Source of the DNA: Streptomyces sp. H27-H1
GTDB taxonomy: Bacteria; Actinomycetota; Actinomycetes; Streptomycetales; Streptomycetaceae
Assembly: GCF_026627445.1 (NCBI RefSeq)
Contig: NZ_JAPNLJ010000031.1
Span: 37,463 to 101,462 of the forward strand
Direction: 5' to 3'
Length of the DNA stretch: 64,000 bases
In this document: piece after piece, positions 16,782 through 27,733 of the stretch
Layout: each line of letters opens with the position of its first letter
How positions within the stretch are numbered: the stretch's first letter is position 1
The notes under the pieces: generated by a model
The model's input: the letters and a program-made list of their open reading frames with translations, nothing else
What the model was told of the DNA's origin: nothing
Databases searched by the model: none
Program-made: the position numbers and the translations under genes

Positions 16782-17438
16782 CTACCAGCCGCGCTCGCGC
16801 CATTCGGCGAGGTGGGGCCGCTCGGCGCCGAGCGTGGTGTCGTTGCCGTGGCCGGGGTAGACCCAGGTCTCGTCCGGCAGCCGGTCGAAGAGCTTGTGCT
16901 CGACGTCGTCGACGAGCTGGGCGAAGGCCTTCGGGTCGCCCGAGGTGTTGCCGACGCCGCCCGGGAAGAGGCAGTCGCCGGTGAACACGTGCGGGTGGCC
17001 GTGCGGGTCGTCGTAGACCAGCGCGATCGAGCCGGGGGTGTGGCCGACCAGGTGGCGGGCGGTCAGTGTGACCCGTCCGACCGTGATCGTGTCCCCGTCC
17101 GCGACGAGCACGTCGGTCGCGACCGGGATGCCCTCCGCGTCGTGGGCGCCCGCGTACGTCCGCGCGCCGGTCGCCCGGACCACGTCCGCCAGTGCGCCCC
17201 AGTGGTCGCCGTGCTGGTGCGTGGTGACCACGGAGGCGATGCCGCCGTCGCCGATCAGGCTCAGCAGGGTCGCCGGCTCCGCGGCCGCGTCGATCAGCAG
17301 CTGCTCGTCGGTGGACCGGCAGCGCAGCAGATAGGCGTTGTTGTTCATGCCGCCCACCGCGACTTTGGAAATCATCAGGTCCGAGAGTTCGTGCACGTCG
17401 GCCGGACCGCCGACCTTGACCGCTCCGCTGTACGTCAT
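16782..17438 (-). CDS. MBL-fold metallo-hydrolase (glyoxalase II-like)
   Basis: The protein has 218 residues. The metal-binding motif is H74-Q-H76-G-D78-H79, followed by the later ligands in HLVGHTPGS, FTGDCLF and VYPGHGNDT. This order is that of glyoxalase II and related thioester hydrolases with a binuclear zinc or iron centre. Its gene lies 10 bp downstream of a mycothiol-dependent isomerase-family gene on the same strand. An attractive inference is that the pair acts on mycothiol adducts, the actinobacterial equivalent of glutathione thioesters, but this is not shown by sequence. Confidence 0.9.
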   Translation of the reverse strand: MTYSGAVKVGGPADVHELSDLMISKVAVGGMNNNAYLLRCRSTDEQLLIDAAAEPATLLSLIGDGGIASVVTTHQHGDHWGALADVVRATGARTYAGAHDAEGIPVATDVLVADGDTITVGRVTLTARHLVGHTPGSIALVYDDPHGHPHVFTGDCLFPGGVGNTSGDPKAFAQLVDDVEHKLFDRLPDETWVYPGHGNDTTLGAERPHLAEWRERGW

Positions 17439-17448
17439 ACCGGCAATC

Positions 17449-18144
17449 CTAGAGCGGGGGGAGGCCGGGCAGGCCGTCGCCGGCCAGGACTGCGAGGTGA
17501 GCGCCCTGGAGGCCGCGCCCGGCGAGCCAGCCGAGGAGTTCGTCCGCGGGGCCCTCCAGGACGACCGGAGTGCCCTCCGTGCCGCCGGTGTGCCATTCCC
17601 GGTCCGTCGCGGACCGCCGCAGTGTGACCGGCGGCACCTCCGGGCGGCCCGACCAGCGGGCGGCGAGGAAGGAGATCTCCCGCTCGCTGAAGTCGTCCGA
17701 GAGGTCGGAGAGCTCGTATCCGATGTTCAGGTCGACGTGGTGCAGCTCGACCTCGATCAGGCGGCGGAAGGGCACCCGGGCCGCGGTGTCGGTGACCCCG
17801 TTGCGCAGTTCCACGGTGCGGGTCCAGTCCTGCGGGCGCTCGGCCACGGCCTGCCAGCGGTCCCCGGAATTCCGGACGTCTTCGAGCTGTTCCAGCAGGG
17901 GACGCCCCGCATCGCGCTCGATGTCGGATTCCCGGGAGGTGGCACTCTCGTACATCGGGCGGCCCTCGAACACCTCGACCAGTGCGTCCGCGTTGCGGGC
18001 GAGGTGCGCCAGGACGTGGCCGCGGGTCCAGCCGGGGAGATGTGACTCTTCGGCCAGGGCCCCGTTGTCCAGCTTTGCCGCCGCGGCCAGCAGCCGCTCC
18101 GTGGCCTCACGTACCGAGCGCAGGTCGTCCACATGATCAATCAT
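17449..18144 (-). CDS. Maleylpyruvate isomerase-family / DinB-like mycothiol-dependent enzyme
   Basis: The protein has 231 residues. The N-terminal DinB-like four-helix bundle is marked by LPGWTRGHVLAHLARNADAL, whose His is a family metal ligand, then VELHHVDLNIGY, which supplies further histidines. The C-terminal part (about residues 150-231) resembles the SCP2-like/MDMPI C-terminal domain. Family members use mycothiol as cofactor or S-transfer partner. ATG at 18144 is preferred to the extended frame reaching 18465, which crosses the divergent uvrA promoter region. It probably forms an operon with the MBL hydrolase, 10 bp downstream. Confidence 0.85.
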   Translation of the reverse strand: MIDHVDDLRSVREATERLLAAAAKLDNGALAEESHLPGWTRGHVLAHLARNADALVEVFEGRPMYESATSRESDIERDAGRPLLEQLEDVRNSGDRWQAVAERPQDWTRTVELRNGVTDTAARVPFRRLIEVELHHVDLNIGYELSDLSDDFSEREISFLAARWSGRPEVPPVTLRRSATDREWHTGGTEGTPVVLEGPADELLGWLAGRGLQGAHLAVLAGDGLPGLPPL

Positions 18145-18331
18145 GCGGCCGAGCCTAGTGGTTGAAGGCTTCCGGCCACACGATCGGGTGAAGCCGGTGC
18201 CGGAGTGCCAGAAATCGAATGCACGTGCTATACGCTCGGAGTCCAGTCTCCAAGTCCACCGCGGAGCCGCCCCCCAATACCCTGGACCGGGGGCCAGTGC
18301 CCCCGCTCTCTCAAGAAAGGTGCGGACCGGC

Positions 18332-21307
<2,976 letters not shown>

Positions 21308-21314
21308 CCCTCGA

Positions 21315-21345
21315 CCGGCGGGGCTGGACTTTCCAGCCTCGCCGG
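21315..21345 (+). terminator. uvrA terminator hairpin
   Basis: CCGGCGGGGCTGGA (21315-21328) and TCCAGCCTCGCCGG (21332-21345) pair over 14 positions with one G-U, around a three-base loop. Being symmetrical, it may serve the transcript coming from the opposite strand as well. Confidence 0.75.
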
Positions 21346-21446
21346 CGTTCGAGGCGCGCGGGGTCCGGGCCGGAGCCCCAGGGGCTCGGGCGCAGCCTCG
21401 GGTCGGCGCCGGCATGACGGCCGTCGGCCGTGAGGCTGGCCGGCCG

Positions 21447-22316
21447 CTAGTCGTTGAGCTCGGACGCGTACGGGGGCTCCGCGCCTGCGCGGGTGCAGGT
21501 CAGGGCGGCCGCCGCGGCGGCGTAGGACAGGGTTTCGGGCCAGTCCGCAGGGCCGGCCGAGAGACGGTGGAGCAGGGCCGCGTTCACGGTGTCGCCCGCG
21601 CCGATGGTGTCCACCACCGAGACCTGGTGTGCGGGCACCGAGTGCTCCGCTCCCTCCCGCGTCCACACCGTGAGGCCACCGGCCCCCCGGGTGAGCACCA
21701 CCGCCGAGGGCCCCGCCGCCAGCCAGTCGCCGACACGGCCGCCCAGCCACGCCGCGTCCTCCTCCGACAGCTTCAGCACGCCGACGTACGGCAGCCAGGA
21801 CAGGAAGCGGGCCCGGTAGGCCGCCGGGTCGGCGATCAGCGCCGGGCGGATGTTGGGATCGAGCAGGGTCAGCAGCCCGCGCCCGGACTCCCGGCGGAGC
21901 AGGGCCTCGTAGGCGCCGGCCCCGGGCTCCAGCACCAGGGAACAGGTGCCGAGCGCGAGGGCCCGTACCCCCTCGGGCAGCGCGGGCGGCAGCCGGAACA
22001 GCCGGTCGGCCGTGCCCTCGACGTAGAAGCCGTACGCCGCCGAGCCGTCCGGGGCCAGCGAGGGCACCGCCAGCGTGGTCGGCTCCGGTCCGCGCTGGAC
22101 CAGCGAGAGGTCCACTCCGGCCGCGCGCAGCCCGGCGAGCAGCGAGACGCCGAAGCCGTCCGTCGAGATCCGCGAGCAGAAGGCGACCCGCGCGCCGAGC
22201 CGGCCCAGCGCGAGCGCGGTGTTGTACGGTCCGCCGCCCGGCCGGGGCAGCAGTGCGCCCGGCGGCTGCGCGACGGGCACCAGGTCGATCAGGGCTTCTC
22301 CACCGACGACGATCAC
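21447..22316 (-). CDS. PfkB-family sugar kinase (fructokinase-like)
   Basis: The protein has 289 residues. It begins IVVGGEALIDLVP and has GGGPYNTALALGRLGARVAF (PfkB motif 1), YVEGTADRLF, LLDPNIRPALI and VVDTIGAGDTVNAALLHRL (motif 2 with the catalytic Asp). This set is closest to bacterial fructokinases, which phosphorylate fructose to fructose 6-phosphate; other keto- or deoxy-sugars are possible. Start at 22316 gives the usual early beta strand. It is divergent from the Rieske gene and shares no operon partner. Confidence 0.85.
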   Translation of the reverse strand: MIVVGGEALIDLVPVAQPPGALLPRPGGGPYNTALALGRLGARVAFCSRISTDGFGVSLLAGLRAAGVDLSLVQRGPEPTTLAVPSLAPDGSAAYGFYVEGTADRLFRLPPALPEGVRALALGTCSLVLEPGAGAYEALLRRESGRGLLTLLDPNIRPALIADPAAYRARFLSWLPYVGVLKLSEEDAAWLGGRVGDWLAAGPSAVVLTRGAGGLTVWTREGAEHSVPAHQVSVVDTIGAGDTVNAALLHRLSAGPADWPETLSYAAAAAALTCTRAGAEPPYASELND

Positions 22317-22415
22317 GCGGGGGAAGCTACCCCATCGGGCGGCGGTATCGTCGGGTGGGCCCGCCCGGGCCCGGCCCGGGCGAGCCCAGCCGCATCCTCA
22401 CTCCGGGAGAACCGC

Positions 22416-22874
22416 ATGTCCGCGTCGCAGTCCACCCCCTCGCTTCGCTGGGAGGTGCCCCCGGCCCGCCGTACCGTCCTCAAGGGCGCCGCCGCGATCG
22501 TCGGAGCCGCCGCCGGCGGTGTGGCGCTCACGGCCTGCTCCACCGGGACCGGCAGCGGCGCCGGCTCCCCGGCGGTTCCCACCGAGCCCGTAGAGCTGGG
22601 CGCGGCGTCGGAGGTGCCCGTCGGCGGCGCGAAGCTGTTCCGGGAGAAGAAGCTCGTGGTCAGCTGCGCGGAGGCGGGTCAGTACAAGGCCTTCAGCGCC
22701 CAGTGCACCCATGCGGGCTGCGTCCTGGACAAGATCGTCGAGGGTGAGGGGAACTGCCCCTGCCACGGCAGTCGCTTCGACGTGACCACGGGCAAGGTGC
22801 TGCGCGGCCCGGCCTCCGACCCGCTGCCGGAGGTCCCGGTGCGGGCCGAGGGCGGCAAGCTCATCGCCGGCTGA
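22416..22874 (+). CDS. Rieske [2Fe-2S] lipoprotein, Tat-exported
   Basis: The protein has 152 residues. A twin-arginine signal (ARRTVLKGAAAIVG) leads into a lipobox LTAC, so it should be exported folded and lipidated. The Rieske ligands are C97-T-H99 and C114-P-C116-H117, with C102 and C116 positioned for the stabilising disulfide. It resembles the small soluble-type Rieske lipoproteins of actinobacteria rather than the large QcrA subunit of the bc complex. The electron partner is unknown and no redox gene is next to it. ATG at 22416 follows GGGAGA. Confidence 0.9.
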   Translation: MSASQSTPSLRWEVPPARRTVLKGAAAIVGAAAGGVALTACSTGTGSGAGSPAVPTEPVELGAASEVPVGGAKLFREKKLVVSCAEAGQYKAFSAQCTHAGCVLDKIVEGEGNCPCHGSRFDVTTGKVLRGPASDPLPEVPVRAEGGKLIAG

Positions 22875-22894
22875 CGGCGTAGCCGCTCCGGCGC

Positions 22895-23893
22895 TCACTC
22901 CCAGTCCCAGCCGATCCCCAGGATCCCGCGCCGCACCCCCTGTTCCACCAGGTGCACGGCCCGGTGCGGTCCGCTCGGGGTGAGGTCCGCGAGCCGCCCG
23001 CGCGGTGCGTCCGGCCCGCTGCGCGTGAAGCGGCGGCAGCGCACCGGCAGCGCCGCCTCGTCGAAGCGGACCTGGAGCACGTACTGCCCGCCCGTGTAGC
23101 TGAAGCCGCGCACGTACTCGGCGCTGCGCCCGGCGGTGCCGTCCTCGAAGCCGTAGCCGAAGACGTAGGTGTCCCCGGCGCGCAGCCGGGCGTCGAAGAG
23201 CAGCTCGGCGACGACGAGCTCGGCTTCGGGGTGGCGGCGGATCCGCCCGGTCCGGCAGTTCTCGTCGGCCCGTACGCGGATCCGCTCCGGGTCGCAGCCC
23301 GGGTCCCCGTGGTGGACGGCGATGTACCGGTCGACCCCGTCGCGGTGGGCCCGTACGACGTGCTGCGATTCGCGGCCGAGCAGCTCCCCGGCGGGCCCGA
23401 TCCGCACCCGCTCGTGGTGGCCGACGGTGTGCAGGCCGCCGTCGGCGGGCAGTTCCATGCCGGCCAGCAGGGTTTCCACGGCCGCGCCCACGCTGAACAG
23501 GGCGCGGTACGAACGGGCGGGCGGCCGGGCCGTCCCGGGTCCGGCGGGATCCGGTGCGGCCAGCAGCCGCAGCAGGGCGCCCTCGGGCAGTTCCAGAATC
23601 TGCTCCAGGGCCCGTACGGCTTTGAGTGACTCGGGGCGGCGCGGCCGTCGGGCGCCCTGCTGCCAGTAGCTGAGGCTGGTCACCCCGAGCTTGATGCCGC
23701 GGGCGGCGAGCCGGTGCTGCACCCGGTGCAGGGGCAGGCCGCGGGCGGTGAGGGCGGCGCGGAGCGCGAGGTGGAAGGGACCTTCGCGCAGCAGCTGCGG
23801 GAGGTCCAGGGCGCTGTCGGAGCGGGCGCTGTCCGAGTGGGGGCCGTCCGAGGCGGCGTTGGCCGAGAAGGTGCCGTTCGCGCTGGACCGCAT
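22895..23893 (-). CDS. HTH (XRE-like) regulator with a large C-terminal domain of unknown function
   Basis: The protein has 332 residues. Residues about 35-105 look like a Cro/C1-type helix-turn-helix (LPLHRVQHRLAARGIKL, then SYWQQGARRPRRPESLKAV). The remaining 220 residues have no motif I recognise; they are rich in charged beta-strand-like segments (HVVRAHRDGVDRYIAVHHG, GDTYVFGYGFEDGT) and may be a ligand-sensing domain. The gene is divergent from the papain-like protease gene, and the shared 248-bp spacer carries GTTCAC repeats and a perfect palindrome beside this gene's own start, so autoregulation and control of the protease are plausible inferences. Confidence 0.72.
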   Translation of the reverse strand: MRSSANGTFSANAASDGPHSDSARSDSALDLPQLLREGPFHLALRAALTARGLPLHRVQHRLAARGIKLGVTSLSYWQQGARRPRRPESLKAVRALEQILELPEGALLRLLAAPDPAGPGTARPPARSYRALFSVGAAVETLLAGMELPADGGLHTVGHHERVRIGPAGELLGRESQHVVRAHRDGVDRYIAVHHGDPGCDPERIRVRADENCRTGRIRRHPEAELVVAELLFDARLRAGDTYVFGYGFEDGTAGRSAEYVRGFSYTGGQYVLQVRFDEAALPVRCRRFTRSGPDAPRGRLADLTPSGPHRAVHLVEQGVRRGILGIGWDWE

Positions 23894-23906
23894 GGCGGCT
23901 CCTCCT

Positions 23907-24025
23907 GTGAACGTTCACGCGGCGGGGTGCGGGCGCTGCGGCGGGTGACGCCCCTGGTCCGGGTGGGTCCAGGTGGGTCCGGGTGGGGTGACGGCAGACG
24001 TTCACACTCTGGCCCCACCGTTCAC
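23907..24025. promoter_or_regulatory. Candidate operators in the regulator/protease spacer
   Basis: GTGAACGTTCAC at 23907-23918 is a perfect 12-bp palindrome next to the Shine-Dalgarno of the minus-strand regulator. GTTCACAC recurs at 24000-24007 and 24020-24027, exactly 20 bp apart, about two helical turns. Between them lies a G-rich stretch of three GGTGGGTCC-like units. The arrangement is operator-like and could serve the adjacent HTH protein. Confidence 0.5.
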
Positions 24026-24141
24026 ACCGCGATGTCACGCCGTATTGAAGCGTGTTGACCTGTTCCCGACAACACCTGATGCTCCTCCACAGCGTCCGGA
24101 CGCGCTCCTCCACCCCCACTCCCCACCTCGGGAGGAACGCG

Positions 24142-24786
24142 ATGCGCCATCAGAACCGGCGGCTCACCCTCGCCGCCTTCATCACCGCCCTGCTCCTCGC
24201 CCTGCCCACCGGTACCGTCACCGCCGCCGATGCCGCCGCCGGTACGGGCACCACCACCACTGCCACCACCGCGACCACCGCCGCCACCGGGAACACCACA
24301 GCCCTGGCGTCGAAGCGGCTGAACATCACCATGCAGGCGCAACAGAAGACCAACTGGTGCTGGGCCGCCGCGGGCAACACCATCGCCACCTGGTTCGGCC
24401 GCAGCTACAGCCAGAACCAGTTCTGCAACGCCGCCTTCAACCGCCAGCAGGGCTACGACTGCCCCAACAACCAGGCGAACCTGGCCAATGTGCAGACCGG
24501 CCTGCGCTGGGCCGGCATCAGCTCCGGCTCCTACGTGACCGGCTGGCTCCAGTACTCCACCGTCCAGACCGAGATCAACGCCAACCGCCCCGTCGAGACC
24601 CGCATCCAGTGGTCCAACGGCGGTGGCCACATGCACGTGATCTACGGCTACGACACCGCGAACAGCTGGGTGTACTGGGGAGACCCGTGGCCCTCCAGCG
24701 ATCGCTACAACTGGGCTTCGCACGCCTGGTACGTGGACAACAGCACCTTCTCCTGGACCCACTCGCTCTACCGGATCGGGGCGTGA
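24142..24786 (+). CDS. Secreted papain-like cysteine protease (AvrRpt2/C39-like)
   Basis: The protein has 214 residues. A signal peptide (about residues 8-30) is followed by a Thr/Ala-rich linker and a domain of about 160 residues. The catalytic Cys lies in KTNWCWAAAGNTIATWF, the His in GGGHMHVIYGYDT and a probable Asp in YWGDPWPSSD, the order found in papain-like enzymes of the AvrRpt2 and peptidase C39-like groups. GGAGGAACGCG precedes the ATG at 24142, so an upstream in-frame ATG at 24052 is rejected. The stop is four bases before the start of a membrane-anchored partner gene, so the two are co-expressed. Confidence 0.85.
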   Translation: MRHQNRRLTLAAFITALLLALPTGTVTAADAAAGTGTTTTATTATTAATGNTTALASKRLNITMQAQQKTNWCWAAAGNTIATWFGRSYSQNQFCNAAFNRQQGYDCPNNQANLANVQTGLRWAGISSGSYVTGWLQYSTVQTEINANRPVETRIQWSNGGGHMHVIYGYDTANSWVYWGDPWPSSDRYNWASHAWYVDNSTFSWTHSLYRIGA

Positions 24787-24790
24787 CCTC

Positions 24791-25624
24791 ATGAATCCTC
24801 GCCTCGCCGTGGCGGCCGTCGCCGCCACCGCCGTACTGGCCCTGGCCCCCAACCAGGCATCAGCGGCGCCGGTTCCACAGCCCCAGAACGCCACCGCCGA
24901 GAACCTGGCGGCCGCCGGACGGACGGCCGCGGCCCCCGACACGCTCGCCACCCTGTCCCGCTTCTTCGCCCGCGAGGGCAAGGTCTCGCTCACCGCCGCG
25001 CAGCCCCGTATCGAGGGCGAGACGGTGCCCGTGCACTACCTCTCACCGGAGTTCGTCGCGGGGAAGGCGGGCGCGAGCGTGGCCCGGCTGGAGTTCCTCG
25101 CCAGCAAGGCCGTCTCCTCGGACGGCCAGCAGGCCGCCCTGTGGACCGCGAAGACGCGAGCGGGCTGGCAGGTGGTGAACATCGCCACCGGCGACGACGA
25201 GTTCCGCTACGCACGGCTCGGCTCGGCGAAACTCCCCGGCGGCACGGTGTTCCGCGAACCGCAGATCGACGCCTGGTACGTGGCCGGCGGCCAGCGGGTG
25301 CTGCCCCTGGACGAGGACGCGGCGGCGGCCGTCGGCGCACAGGGCACCAGCCTCGCCGCCTACCGGGCGCGGGTCGTGAAGGCCTACGGCGACAAGCTGC
25401 CCGGGTCCGCCTACGGCAAGTCCGGGAACGCCGGTGGCTTCGCCCCCACGGAAGCCACGGCCGCCGACACCGCCCGCGACACGGCCGCCTCCGCCTCCGC
25501 GTCCCGGCCGGGCTCTCCCTTCGCAGGACTCCCGACGGCCGTCGGGGCCCTGGCCCTGGCGCTGGGCGCGGCCGGCGCGGTGGCCGCGCGGCGCGCCCGG
25601 CGGCAGCGGGTGGTGCGGGCGTAG
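24791..25624 (+). CDS. Exported, membrane-anchored protein of unknown function, partner of the protease
   Basis: The protein has 277 residues with a signal peptide ending in a QASAAP-type cleavage site, an extracellular domain of about 180 residues, an Ala/Thr/Ser-rich spacer, a C-terminal hydrophobic helix (about 250-268) and an Arg-rich cytoplasmic tail (ARRARRQRVVRA). This is the layout of a surface protein held in the membrane by its C-terminus. I recognise no family. The four-base gap from the papain-like protease gene implies coupling; it could be an inhibitor, a substrate or an activating chaperone of that protease, none of which the sequence decides. Confidence 0.8.
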   Translation: MNPRLAVAAVAATAVLALAPNQASAAPVPQPQNATAENLAAAGRTAAAPDTLATLSRFFAREGKVSLTAAQPRIEGETVPVHYLSPEFVAGKAGASVARLEFLASKAVSSDGQQAALWTAKTRAGWQVVNIATGDDEFRYARLGSAKLPGGTVFREPQIDAWYVAGGQRVLPLDEDAAAAVGAQGTSLAAYRARVVKAYGDKLPGSAYGKSGNAGGFAPTEATAADTARDTAASASASRPGSPFAGLPTAVGALALALGAAGAVAARRARRQRVVRA

Positions 25625-25633
25625 CCACCCGAG

Positions 25634-25672
25634 GGGCCCGGCCGCCCGGTCGCCTGCCGGGCGGCCGGGCCC
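25634..25672 (+). terminator. Terminator of the protease operon
   Basis: GGGCCCGGCCGCCCGG (25634-25649) pairs perfectly with CCGGGCGGCCGGGCCC (25657-25672) around a seven-base loop. It insulates the protease operon from the uvrC promoter that begins 19 bases further on. Confidence 0.8.
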
Positions 25673-25690
25673 TGCGGGGCCGCGGCCCGG

Positions 25691-25713
25691 TTGTCGGCGG
25701 GCGACAGTAGGGT
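25691..25713 (+). promoter_or_regulatory. RecA-NDp type damage promoter of the uvrC operon
   Basis: TTGTCGGCG (25691-25699), eight bases, then TAGGGT (25708-25713) match TTGTCRGTG-N8-TANNNT at all defined bases except the eighth (C for T). The uvrC ATG at 25721 begins eight bases after the -10, again fitting a leaderless transcript. The same class of promoter stands in front of uvrB at 7796-7817. Confidence 0.72.
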
Positions 25714-25720
25714 GGTTGGC

Positions 25721-27733
25721 ATGGCCGACCCTTCCAGCTACCGCCCGCAGCCGGGACAGATCCCCGACTCCCCGGGGGTCTACAAGTTCCGCGACGAGCA
25801 CCGCCGGGTGATCTACGTCGGGAAGGCCAAGAGCCTGCGCCAGCGGCTGGCCAGCTACTTCCAGGACCTCTCCGGGCTGCACCCCCGTACCGCCACCATG
25901 GTGACCACGGCGGCCTCCGTCGAGTGGACGGTGGTCTCCACCGAGGTCGAGGCGCTCCAGCTCGAATACTCCTGGATCAAGGAGTTCGACCCCCGGTTCA
26001 ACGTCAAGTACCGGGACGACAAGAGCTACCCCTCCCTCGCCGTCACCATGAACGAGGACTATCCGCGGGTCCAGGTCATGCGCGGACCCAAGAAGAAGGG
26101 CGTGCGCTACTTCGGCCCGTACGGGCACGCCTGGGCCATCCGCGAGACCGTCGACCTGATGCTCCGGGTCTTCCCCGTCCGCACCTGCTCCGCCGGGGTG
26201 TTCAAGCGGTCCGCCCAGATCGGCCGCCCCTGCCTGCTCGGCTACATCGGCAAGTGCTCCGCGCCCTGCGTCGGCCGGGTCACCCCCGAGGAGCACCGCG
26301 AACTCGCCGAGGACTTCTGCGACTTCATGGCCGGCCGCACCGGCACCTACCTCACCCGCCTCGAACAGCAGATGACCGAGGCCGCCGAGGAGATGGAGTA
26401 CGAGAAGGCCGCCCGGCTGCGCGACGACATAGGGGCCCTGCGCCGCGCGATGGAGAAGAACGCGGTCGTGCTCGCGGACGCCACCGACGCCGACCTCTTC
26501 GCGGTCGCCGAGGACGAGCTCGAAGCGGCCGTGCAGATCTTCCACGTCCGCGGCGGCCGGGTCCGGGGCCAGCGCGGCTGGGTCACCGACAAGGTCGAGG
26601 CCGTCGACACCGCCGGGCTGGTCGAGCACGCCTTGCAGCAGCTGTACGGGGAGGAGAAGGGCGAGGCGGTCCCCAAGGAGGTGCTGGTCCCGGCGCTTCC
26701 CGAGGACACCCCGGCCCTGAGCCAGTGGCTCACCGAGCGGCGCGGGTCGAACGTGAGCCTGCGCATCCCGCAGCGCGGGGACAAGAAGGCGCTGATGGAG
26801 ACCGTCCACCGCAACGCCCTGCAGTCCCTCGCCCTGCACAAGACCAAGCGCGCCGCCGACCTCACCACCCGCTCGCGGGCCTTGGAGGAGATCGCCGAGG
26901 CACTGGAACTGGACGGTGCGCCGCTGCGCATCGAGTGCTTCGACATCTCCCACCTGCAGGGCGACGACGTCGTGGCCTCGATGGTCGTCTTCGAGGACGG
27001 GCTGGCGCGCAAGGGCGAGTACCGGCGCTTCCAGATCAAGTCCTTCGAGGGGCAGGACGACGTCCGCTCCATGCACGAGGTCGTCTCCCGGCGCTTTCGC
27101 CGCTATCTCCAGGAGAAGCTGAAGACGGGGGAGTGGTCCCCCGACGAGGGCGGAGAGGTGGACGCGGCAGAGGAGGACGGGCGGCCCAAGCGCTTCGCCT
27201 ACCCCCCGCAGCTCGTGGTGGTCGACGGCGGGAAGCCGCAGGTGGCCGCCGCCAAGCGGGCCCTGGAGGAGCTCGGGATCGACGACGTCGCCGTGTGCGG
27301 CCTCGCCAAGCGCCTGGAGGAGGTCTGGGTCCCCGGGGAGGACGACCCGGTGGTGCTGCCCCGCAGCAGCGAGGGCCTCTACCTGCTCCAGCGGGTCCGC
27401 GACGAAGCCCACCGGTTCGCCATCCAGTACCAGCGGGGCAAGCGCGGCAAGCGCCTGAAGGCCGGCCCGCTCGACGAGGTCCCCGGGCTCGGCGAGAGCC
27501 GCAGGCTGGCCCTGCTCAGGCACTTCGGTTCGGTGAAAAAACTGAGACAGGCGACAATCGACCAGATCTGCGAGGTCCCCGGCATAGGCCGCAAGACGGC
27601 CGAGACCGTGGCCGTGGCCCTCGCCCAGGCGGTTCCCGCCGGTCCCGCCGTCAATACGGCGACCGGGGAGATCATTGAGGATGAGACCCCCGCGCCCGCG
27701 GGAGCAGCATCCGATCGGGGGACCGAGCAATGA
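25721..27733 (+). CDS. uvrC: Excinuclease ABC subunit C
   Basis: The protein has 670 residues. It makes the two incisions flanking a lesion bound by UvrB. The GIY-YIG nuclease occupies residues about 14-95 (GVYKFRDEHRRVIYVGKAKSL), a UVR motif for UvrB contact lies at about 208-243, the RNase H-like second nuclease in the middle contains IECFDISHLQGDD and VVDGGKPQ, and two helix-hairpin-helix motifs near the end read VPGLGESRRLALL and VPGIGRKTAETV. ATG at 25721 is the first plausible start and sits at the predicted transcription start. Its TGA overlaps the rapZ ATG. Confidence 0.98.
   Translation: MADPSSYRPQPGQIPDSPGVYKFRDEHRRVIYVGKAKSLRQRLASYFQDLSGLHPRTATMVTTAASVEWTVVSTEVEALQLEYSWIKEFDPRFNVKYRDDKSYPSLAVTMNEDYPRVQVMRGPKKKGVRYFGPYGHAWAIRETVDLMLRVFPVRTCSAGVFKRSAQIGRPCLLGYIGKCSAPCVGRVTPEEHRELAEDFCDFMAGRTGTYLTRLEQQMTEAAEEMEYEKAARLRDDIGALRRAMEKNAVVLADATDADLFAVAEDELEAAVQIFHVRGGRVRGQRGWVTDKVEAVDTAGLVEHALQQLYGEEKGEAVPKEVLVPALPEDTPALSQWLTERRGSNVSLRIPQRGDKKALMETVHRNALQSLALHKTKRAADLTTRSRALEEIAEALELDGAPLRIECFDISHLQGDDVVASMVVFEDGLARKGEYRRFQIKSFEGQDDVRSMHEVVSRRFRRYLQEKLKTGEWSPDEGGEVDAAEEDGRPKRFAYPPQLVVVDGGKPQVAAAKRALEELGIDDVAVCGLAKRLEEVWVPGEDDPVVLPRSSEGLYLLQRVRDEAHRFAIQYQRGKRGKRLKAGPLDEVPGLGESRRLALLRHFGSVKKLRQATIDQICEVPGIGRKTAETVAVALAQAVPAGPAVNTATGEIIEDETPAPAGAASDRGTEQ

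Noticed and set aside
18145..18331. RecA-NDp promoter for uvrA
   Set aside because: No TTGTCRGTG-like box with a correctly spaced TANNNT exists in the spacer, so uvrA does not share the uvrB/uvrC arrangement.
23906..23919. TGTGAAC-TTCAC as a Rex operator, or GAACGTTC as a LexA box
   Set aside because: Rex sites need three bases between the half sites and LexA boxes need GAAC-N4-GTTC; here the halves abut.
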